Shown here in pieces: positions 47,970-58,600 of a DNA stretch of 64,000 bases (position 1 is its first letter; each line of letters opens with the position of its first letter). The DNA is from Lucifuga dentata (Eukaryota; Chordata; Actinopteri; Ophidiiformes; Bythitidae): the NCBI GenBank assembly GCA_014773175.1, contig VXCM01000500.1, forward strand, positions 62,001-126,000. The letters run 5' to 3'. The notes under the pieces are model-generated. The model searched no databases. It had not been told where the DNA came from and worked only from the letters and a program-made list of their open reading frames with translations. Position numbers and translations under genes: made by a program.

Positions 47970-49598
47970 CTGAAGAGGATAAAAACAAGGAAATGTACGG
48001 TGTGATAGTGTTAGACAAGCTCCTTGGGGAGAATATTCCCCAGTGTCGAACTCTATTTAATGTGTGACCCACTTTAATCAAATACCACTTTTAATCCAGT
48101 TAAAAAAAAAAAAAAAAAAAAAAAGCTATGATGTGTCTATGTCGCTTTATGTTATGCTTTTAGTGCTAAGTTGCATATTCGTTGTGTTTTCAAGAATTTG
48201 CCTATTAAGCGCAACAGCTGCTTATAATGTGAGACAATTTCACAGCTCCTTTGCAGATTTGCAGATAGTGGGGCATGAAGTGGGGATGGTGACTGATGTT
48301 GATTGTAATCAGGATGCCGCTATGCCATGTTATTCTTCTGATCAGCACTGTCTGTCTCTGTAGAATATCGTAACTGACCTGGCTGCCAAACAGCATAAAA
48401 TTTCCATTCTTTCACAAAAAAGGGCTGTTAGGTTCACTGGAAATTTCTTGATTTTGTGCTGCTGGATAAGCCTACACCCCCTTCTCTGTCATGACTGCAC
48501 CATTCTCTGACATACAGCCTCCTCCCAATGAAGGACAAATGGCTCAGGTGTCCTCTGAAAATTTAGAGGGAACTAAACACCATCTTGCACCCAAAGCATA
48601 GTACAGTTATGGTCTAGCACTAATACAAAACCTTGATCTGTTCAGAGTATTTGGCATTATATGGAAACAGCTTAGAGGTATGGAACTCACGGTCATTGTC
48701 GTGAATGATCTGGAAATTCTTGACGGAGGCCTGAGTAACTCTGCCGTGGAAGTTGAGCACATAGGATTGTGTGTCATCATTCCACACAGGCGTTTTGTTG
48801 TGAAGTTCAATCACGCTCTCGGTGTTCTTGTTTTGCCACCTTGCCAGCAATGACTCATGGTCCTGAGAGAAGAGAATAGCTTTAAACAGCAAGTCAACAG
48901 TGTGGGCATTAGAAGAAATCAGCACATACAGTAAATGGTTGTTGAGAGATCGGTTACACATGCATTTCGTGGACGAATTGACACTCTCTCATGATCCATA
49001 TTCATTCCAGGAATGATGACACTCATTTTGCGAGGTCCTTTGAATCCTAAAACATTGGTTTCCTAGATTGAAAAAATGATAAAATTGTATTATAAGCATG
49101 TTCACTCAGCAAAAGATTTAGTAACATATGGCATTATGGGATTATATGAAATGCCTAATAAGTCAATTCATCTCTTTCTCCATCAACTGTTGACACACAA
49201 GTACTGAAACACCTCATATCACTAACAATTAATATCTTGTAATATCATTGAAATAAAAAGCATTGGGTCTGTTAATGATGCCAACTAACATTTTACTACA
49301 TTAATTCAAGATAATTTAACTCAGCTTTCATGTTGCAAAGCAGCTTTTACTGATTTCCAAATGAGGATTCCTTTGATGGCTAGTGACATAATGCCTCACA
49401 CCAGATGACTGTGGTATATTTTGGGGGTTAGACAACATTTTGCACAACTCACATAGCAAATGGCTGCTAGCTCTTGACGCAGGTTGCTAGCTTCCAGGCT
49501 GATGGTGCTCTTCATGGGGTTCAGACCACTGTCGTATACAGTGAATTTGGTCCCCATTAGATTAGACCTGCAAAGGAAACATAACACACTTAAGACTG

Positions 49599-49632
<34 letters not shown>

Positions 49633-49656
49633 NGAAACATAACACACTTAAGACTG

Positions 49657-49694
<38 letters not shown>

Positions 49695-52600
49695 GTGTTG
49701 GTGTGGGTAAGAGAAAGAGAAGCAAAGATGGCTGAAAGACATTATAAAAATTAAGGGCAGCGCAGTGGCTGAGTGGTGTAGAAAGAAGGTTGTGGGTTTG
49801 AATCCACATTTCATATTTCAAATACTCCTTGTAGTCTAGTGATCTGCTCCTCTGCCATCACAAACATACAATATATTTATAGCTAAGTAATTACTATGGT
49901 GTATAGTATACAGTATGAAATAATTATTCTGCCATATATGACAGTAACTACTAGTATGCACAGTCACCACACTGTCAATATTTCATAAGTACTCTCTGTA
50001 AAGTAGTTATTTTCGTTCTGTTTGTATTTCTCATGTTTATTTATATTACAATGGTTTTGTCTACATTTTATGAGCTGTAATTACAGTAGATAATAATATG
50101 ATTTCCACCAGGGTCGGATTGGGATCCTAATTTTAAGGTGGGGCGAATAAGTCCATAATTGTCCGCTGTTTCTCCGCACCGAGAAAATTATGACAGAAAA
50201 AAAAATTATATTTGCTTCGTATAAGTTAATTTTAATTGATATTATACTGTGCAGTGCAAAGGCCACCGACTGGCCCACTGCCACCAGCCAGTCCACCAGT
50301 GGCTATAGCCCACCAGGAAAAGTCCCGCTTCTCCCAATGGCCAATCCCGACCCTGACTTCCACCACAATGAGATCCCACCTCAGATGTAAAAGCTGTTCA
50401 GCAAAGAGTCTTGAATAATGTTATAAAAACCCACATATAACAGCACAACTTCAGTAGCCCAGAAGTTGACTATCATGATTGACATATATGTGTTCATATG
50501 TCTTGTTAATTAAGCAATACATTTTGCTTTTATTAATGTATAGTAGACAGGTATGATTTTTAAACCTCCAGCTATAAATAGTACCTGTATGTAATGGCTC
50601 TCACACGTCTTCCAATAGTACAAGACCTCATTTTGTCCGACCTTCTCAAGGAGTCTTGAGAAGCACTTGATGAAGGTCACGTTCATTTAAATCAACATCT
50701 CCATCATTCAAGAAGGACAGTGATTGCAGAGGCTTGAGCAGAGCATCAAGATTAAAGACTGCACAGAGCCATATTTGATTAAACCATCAGGGGCTTCCAT
50801 GGAAGCACTAACACAGCCTTGATGCTATCGCCATTAATTATTTTACTACTCACTTCCTACCAGGGTTACTGTAGCAATATGGCCTTAAAGGAGTCAACAC
50901 ACAGCTAGTGTATGTTTTCATGTTCTTTTCTGAATTATATGCCTTTAAATGATGAGTGAAAAATAAAATACTATAAATGGTGATAAATGGCAAATTAAAT
51001 GTGGAGTATTATGTTATTGTCTATTCGCCTCACTATTTTTGTAACTATATCACAAAACGAGGAACAGAGATTACAAACAAGGTGAAAAGTAATTTTTGCA
51101 ATTTATTGCAATTTCAAAAATGTTTTAACAAAGTGACACAGTTTTTCACGTTTCAGTTTTGAAGTGAAGCAAAACCATTACACTCCGATGTTCCTCTACC
51201 TAAAAACATTCTCCAGCTTTTCCCAGGCCAAATGTGATATAAAATCTCTCCAGTGTATTCTAGGTCTATCCGTGGTCATCTTCCTGTTGGACATGCCTGG
51301 AATACCTCCTCAGGAAAGCATCCAGGATGCATCCTGATTAGATATCCTAACCATCTAAGCCAGCTCCTTTTAATAAGAAAGAGCAGCAGTTCCAAGCTAC
51401 TGCCTGATGTCTGAACTCCTCACCCTTTCACACTGTATCACACCCACCTCACCCTATCCCATCACATCTTATCACACCATATTACCTGGGTGAGTCACAA
51501 CACCCTCCAGAGAAAACTCAGTTTGATGCTTGTGTCCACAATCTCATTCTTTTTGTCTGTAACCAGAACTCATGACCAAAGGTGAGAGCTGGAATGTGGT
51601 AAATTGAGAGCTGCACCTTCAGAATCTATCTTTACCACAAATGTCCAGTACAGTATATCACTGCAATTCCTGCACGAATCCGCAAAAAGAAAAATAAACT
51701 ATGTTTGACACTACATGACACTTTGTTCTGTATCAAAGCCTCTAAGGACTTACCTCAGTTTACCAATGAAGCTCTCTCCACCTCGAGACAGATCAGTGGG
51801 ATCGATGGAGATGAGGTAATTAGATGTTTTACTCTTTTTTCTCTTTCTGCCAGCTAACAGGAATACCTATGGCAAGCCAAGCAAAAACTGAATTAGTGGA
51901 AAAATATGGTAGCAGCATCTCCAATACACTTGGACACACACAGCTAGAAAATGAAATGGTTGAGCTTTGAAAAATATTAGAGTGTGGAGTGGAAGAAAAT
52001 TAATAAGTTGTAATGCAAGCTTTCACACCTTCTTCATTCAAATATATTGACATAAAGGACTTGTGAAATGTGTGTTTAGGTTTTGACATTACAAACCACA
52101 CACTGCTCAGACTGCTAGATTCAAAGAACTCACAGAATTACATCTGTTGTTTCCCCCGAGCCTTCTCACCTTCTTGCCATCCTCTCTCTCCAGGTGAAGG
52201 TAGTAAGTGGGATACATGCCTCTGTCCATACCCTTCTTGTCCCTGGTGATTCTACACTTCACTCTTACACCCTGAAGTGCAGGCCGCAGTGAAAATTCTT
52301 CAAGGTCATCTACATCAATGGCAGGTTCACTGACTGGTGGAGTGGGTGCTGAGGCCACCTCCTATAGGGGGAGACAGGATGCCTTTCATTAGATGAACAT
52401 AATGAGTCTGAGATCAAACTGTCCACTGGGACTGAGAATGAGCACGCTGTGTCTAAAATAAGGATCTGTGTAGAGATGGAAGATTGAGTTTGAGGGGATA
52501 GATTAGAAGCGGAATGAGGAGAGGGAGACTGTGACTGCTGCTGTTGGCTGCTCACGGACTCAAAGTGATTAGAAGAATGCAAAAACAGCAATTTACTGAG

Positions 52601-55600
52601 ATATTTTTAAAGTACTTATATATCAAGTTATATTTAGCTTACTTTAAATTGCAGAGGAAAGCTTGGTTTATACTCGCTGTTGTCGCGAGTGCATGAGGGG
52701 GCACGCACCACATACAATGTAACCGTGGCGTCCACACCATGGCGTGAAGGGCCTCTGCAATGTCACATGGTCATGCACCTCCGAGATTTTGTGACTCTGA
52801 TGAGAGTAGTGCAAGGGTGTGCTGTTCAAAATGGACGTTTTCGATTGCCCCCTGTTGTTTAGGAGCATATTGCAACAAGTATAAATGCTTTTGCGTTCTG
52901 TGGAAGTGCGCTTGCGGCTGGAACCAGCCCCCTCGTGCAAGTATAACCAAGCCAAGCTTAAAATGGCCCTTCTGGGTCTCTATGCACAGCTCTTTTCACT
53001 TATCTTCTGACACAGTAACAATCCCTACTGGCATACATACACAGCAAAACCACATTCAGCTGCCATCTATCTGTGCAGCAAATGACAAATTTAAATGATG
53101 GGTGAGAAGCAGCAGAGGCCCAGGCCTCAACTAAAGCAGTATGAGGCTGTGATTTGGAATTTTGTGGATAATAATTTAAATATTGTTTGTAGAGCAAAAC
53201 AACAAAAGCTAAAACAAAAGCCTCTTGTTGTACTTTGAGCCATGAAACAAATAGAATGAATAATGTCCAGATGATGGATAACACACAGGTTTACCAGCTT
53301 GTGATCAACTTGTAAAAGAATAAAAACACATAATAAAAAAGTGGTGTGACTTTCTTCTTTCTACCTTGCATGATTTCTTGCTTGTGGCAGAGCCCGGTCT
53401 TGTGTTGCTATTGAGTTGTGAGGAACTGGAGCTAATTTCATCCTCATCATCTTCTTCTTCATCAAAATTCATACTGCTGGATATACCTTCACAGATGAAA
53501 CAGAGAGAAGTGAGAGGTGTCACTGGAATAGGAATTTTATTAGCTGCTATTAATTGTGACATGAAATATCCCAATAGAAAAACTGGTGGTCCACTTATTT
53601 ATTTATTTTTTTTTAGTGTAAGTTGGTCACATGTTGGTATTAAAACAGAGATTCACCCATTACTCAATACATGCAGAGCCACTGGGGTTCTTAGTAAAAA
53701 AAAAAAAAAAAAAAAAAAAAAGCTTAGTAGCAAAAGTTATTATCTGTAGTGTAGGTTGGCCATTTTACGTTAATAGGTCACTGTGAAAATTATGAAACTC
53801 CATAAACTCCATAAACTCTGATAAATGGCAGGATGTCGTGTTATTGTGTCAGGGAAGCACTTGGAAGCATTTTGGTTTTTTGCCAATATAAGGTCAGACT
53901 TGATGTGAAAAAGATTTTTCATGCAAATTCATTGTACAGTCATTTTATATTACTGAATCAGCATAATCTTTGCTATAATTTGTGGTAGTTGTAAGTTTCT
54001 AACCTTATTTGTTAATATACACTGATGCCATTAAAGTGACTCTGTCTGGACATGAATTTTAATCCACCAGATCTGAATGAATAGCTGGATATTATGACTG
54101 TTCCTTTTTGAGTAACAGACAAAACTGATGAATGCCCTATCTTGCAATATTCAAAAGGAAATAAAAGAAAATTCTTTTATCTGAATCCTCTTTTGCATCT
54201 GCTTCAAAATGTAATCAAATGTAATCAACCAAGTCTCACCTACCTAAAAAATTTCAACAAAATCATCAGTTACCGTTTCAGATATCCTATAACAAGAGAC
54301 ATACAAACTCACAAGCATAAGATCACAATTAACAGCTAGTGAACTATGAATAACACTAATGTTATAAGAAGTACTAGCAATAGTAATGTTTAGCTTAAAT
54401 TAATGACCAGATAAACGTTACAATATCGTGTCATTATTGCAAGGATGGTGTAAATAACTGTCATTTTCATCACCCCAAATTTCTTTATCATCCTTCAAAT
54501 TTAATACTAAGTCAAATAATTGATTTCTTCCCAAGAATAATTTTTCCAGTGTTACAAACACTATAGATTTTATTCTAGCTGCCAGTTTTGATCATACAAA
54601 CTGTATTTTTTTGAATGTGTGGTGCTCTGTATATTGTCCTCTTCTTTTCTTCTTTACAGGCAGGCATCTCTTTTGTAATGGACATCCTGTCTTGCAAAAA
54701 AGTCTCACTGGGTCCCAGGACATCACTTGATCTGCAATTTCTGACTGTTGTCAAAGTCACAGCACAACACTGCTCCTTGGAACTTCTTTGCAATGTTAAA
54801 AACTTCATTACATCTGAAAAACATGATTGATCAAACTCAAACATAGTTTGGCTGATGGTACCTTTCTTGAGCATGGTGATCCGCAAGTCCTGTTTGCTGT
54901 GTGACTGAGTGCAGCTCATGACAGATTCCCCCTCACCTTCATCTGAGGTGAGGTGACCCACTGTCAGGATCTGGATCTGACCATCCTCTGGGTGGGAAGC
55001 CAGGCCATCGATCCCTGCAGAGAACACCATGAAACTTATCAGAGATACATAAAATGTGCACAACTCTTCAGCTGTTCTACATTCAGTATCGTATAACAGT
55101 ATCATATAATTGTATTGTATAATAACATAAATGCGTTAAGTGAAATCTGTAAAGTAAACAAAGCAGTTGTGGCTGTATCAAGTCTACACTTAGCTCAGTA
55201 AACATCTTAGCATTTCTGCACCTCCACTATGAACTACACTACAGGCCAGAAGTTTGGGACCATCCACAGATTTTGCATGACCAGACTGTGTAGGAAGTTA
55301 ATCACAAAATGATCTGGGAGAAGGCAGACAGCAGCTATTGAACAGAATGTTAAAAAATGTAAGCAAGGGAGTTAGGGTAAGGGAGTTGAAACAACTGGTG
55401 TGTTGGTGCACTAATACAGACTGGGCATGCCTTCATTAAAAATAATTTCTTAAGCCATAGTGGCTACATAATGTGCTCTTGTTGACAAATTGTTCTTGAA
55501 AACTAATTAGTTACATTTATTTTATATATTTTTTTGTCATTTCCTGTGCAATAAATTGTAAAACAAATAGTGTATTGCTGATTTTATTTTTATTTTTATT

Positions 55601-55605
55601 TGTTT

Positions 55606-55640
<35 letters not shown>

Positions 55641-58600
55641 TTATTATTATTTTCTCTGGCCTGTAGTGTAAGTGTGGTTGTTTTTGCATTCTAGTCTCAT
55701 TTTTTTTAGATAATTGTCACTTGCTGTCTTTGTGATTCAATTAGCTTCAATAACAGGGAAGGACGTAATGTCCCTGCTGCTACAAGCACTTCAACCCAAG
55801 ATTATGCCTGGATGGTCATTACAGCTTCAAAGCAACTTATATGCTTTTTTTTTTTTTTTTTNTTTTTTTTTTTTTTTTTATCTTTTTCCAATCATAAAAG
55901 TACAACATGTAACTGCTTACAAGCATTGCAATCAACAAAGAATTCAGAGCCTTTGTGTAGGTAGTGTTAGCAGCCCATGATGCTTTCATACATGATAAGT
56001 TAAATTAAATTAAATTAAATTAAATTAAATTAAATTAAAATTAAGTTTATGTACTGGTGCAAAGCTTAGTTATTTGTAAGCAATTTGTTATTACTAAGTT
56101 TATTTAATCTTACATTTAATCTTAATCTTTATTGGCGTTCAGCCATGCTTTTTTATTTACATTGATTTGGCTGGAACTGTCTGAGGTCGGAAGTCGAAAA
56201 TTCTGACTTGCTACCCCAGGTGACAAAGTTTAAGCTTCTGCCTCCTGTATACAACAATCTCTTTAATAGTCAGTGCTAAACAGATTAAAACAGAGTTAAC
56301 TGAAAAGAGACAGACAGGGAGTTAGGCAGGTCAGGTCAAAGGTGAATTTTGTGCTGCTTACCTTAATGGAATTGCATTAGATTTTTTTTTTGAAGACAAA
56401 GGAATCAAACGATAAGCACATAGTTCAGTGGATGATGCTTTTTATATTTATTTAATACGCATTTAATTCAAATATTGTTCAGCTCTGATACACATGAAAA
56501 ACAAAGAAAAAAAATGTTCAAAGATGTTTTGTTGGGTTCCACAAAACATCTTTGTTTCATTCCTGTTGCAGCACTTATGTTTCTACAGTCAAATAGCTAT
56601 TTGTGGTCTGCCATCAGGCTGATTGTACTCAGATGATCATTGAGTTCTGACAAGCATAGCACTAGAGTGGCTAAAAGTGCAGCTTCATTATGCCCCATAA
56701 TGTCTGTTGCTACTGGAGATGTGGCTTGAAAACCATTTATCTCAGCTTTGTTTGAGGGTTTGCAAAGAAAGAATAAAAATCAGTTGATAGCCAGTGAAGC
56801 TGTTCGATAATGAGGATTGTAACTCACATTTTTCTAATACTCCACGGTGGACTGAGTCGAATAATTGGAATCTGTTTAATATGAATGCATAAGAAAGATG
56901 TTGTTTCAGCAGTCCATATAAAATATATTTTTGCTCTTTGTCAATGAGATGGTGCTGCTGGCTTCACTAAGCAGTGATCTACAGTATGTGGACCGGTTTG
57001 CAGCTGAGTATGAAGTGGTTGGGATGAGGGTCAGCACCTCCAAGTCTGCACTCTGCCAGAAAAGGATGGATTGTGCCCTATATGGTGAGCTGCTGCCCCA
57101 AGGTGACAAAGTTTAAGGATCTTGGGCTTTTGTTAACAAGTGAATCACAAGATGGATATGACTCGTCCATGATTTGTGAGGCAGATTTAGTAAGGGCTCA
57201 TTATAAACCAGTTATTGGTATTTCTTATAATTGCAACAATTTCTATTTATTTGTGATATTTAAATCCTCCTTCTGCAGCTCAAATTTCCCAACCAGCATC
57301 TGAGGATGTCTTTTTTCCTTTCTCCTACTTCTTCCTACTTTTTTAGCCTCCTTTTTCCTTATGAGTGTTGAAAGAGTTTTGGCCCAAATCAGTAGAGATG
57401 CATTTTACACATCCAGTTTTTTTTTTTTTTTNTTTTTTTTTTTTTGTTTTTTTTTTTTTATCTTTCCTAGTTTTTATTTCAACCCTTCAACATATAATAA
57501 GATCCTAAATGGAAACCTAGAGATTTTCATTTTATTTTCACATTTTCATCATATAAGAGAGGTTAAATGTATAAAAAGCAATAGATCCAGGTGAAGTTAT
57601 GTTGGAAAGATGATGTAGAGGACAGCATGGTATATGCAGTACTAATGAGTGAGGGAGGGGCTTACTACAGTCTTCATCTGGTACCTTCAGCATCTCTGTG
57701 TGTCTGTTACCATTTCTACTATCTATTTCACCTGCCTGTCTGTTGTCTGTCTTAATATCGGTGAACTAACCTTTGTGCTTCCCCTTCCTCTCCTTCTTGG
57801 CGCTGCCTGTCTGTGGGGTGGAGCTGGCCGAGGCTTTTCCCTTTTTAGCTGAGCGAGGTGGCTGTGAGTCTGCTATCGCCTTCACATCTTCTTGTTCAGC
57901 TTCTTGCACTAAACACACGGATAGAGATGACCAGCAGCACATAAAGGGTTAATGGCCAAGGGAGGATTGAGAGGAAAGGAGAGAAATAGAAACAAAGGAT
58001 ATTAAAGTTGTCCGAAATAGGACAAGAAGATTATACAGTTTTATTAAATAAAGAACTGATGCATTGTATGCATTGTATTGGTTTGAGTGTTCATGCCAGG
58101 TTTACGGTGATTTTGAAACAAATTCAGCAAACACACAATACAGAAATGCACAACACAATGATTTTTGTGTTGTGGGAACATTAAGGCAATGAAAAACATG
58201 ATAAACAACACTATGGCCAAATATTATATTATTTCCATTAACATTTTTTTTTATTTTTTTCCTCTTTCTCTGTACCATCCAGTGGAGGGTGACAATCCAT
58301 GGATCTGAGCCCAGAAACAGTTCCTCAGAACTGGGGATTAGATAGCTGCTCATCCTTGTGTGTAGATAGGCAGGATCAATCAATCCCAGTCCAACACATT
58401 TTTGTTATAGTATTTGTTTGCAGACACACAACAGCTAAGATGTCAGTACAACAGTGGAAAGCACAGCTAAGCCTGAAGTGGATGGTCTGTATGGTATCAT
58501 TTGTTCAATCCATGGTATTTCTTAAACCCTCCATCTGAGCATTCTGAATTAACAGGAAAAAACAAAAAATGTAAAGACTGAACGGCCATACAGGAGATCC

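Larger units (their letters stand above)
49568..51753 (-). other. tub: tub intron with several transposon remnants
   Basis: A 2186-bp intron. From the left it holds an artefactual (GT)n duplication, a tRNA-like SINE head (49753-49806), a hAT MITE (50109-50355) and an antisense LINE fragment (51180-51420). Confidence 0.8.
55015..57770 (-). other. tub: Large tub intron with transposon remnants
   Basis: A 2756-bp intron holding a Tc1-like element (55235-55670), two poly-T runs with N (55862 and 57432), an (AAATT)n microsatellite (55999-56040) and a LINE reverse-transcriptase fragment (56931-57165). Confidence 0.8.
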
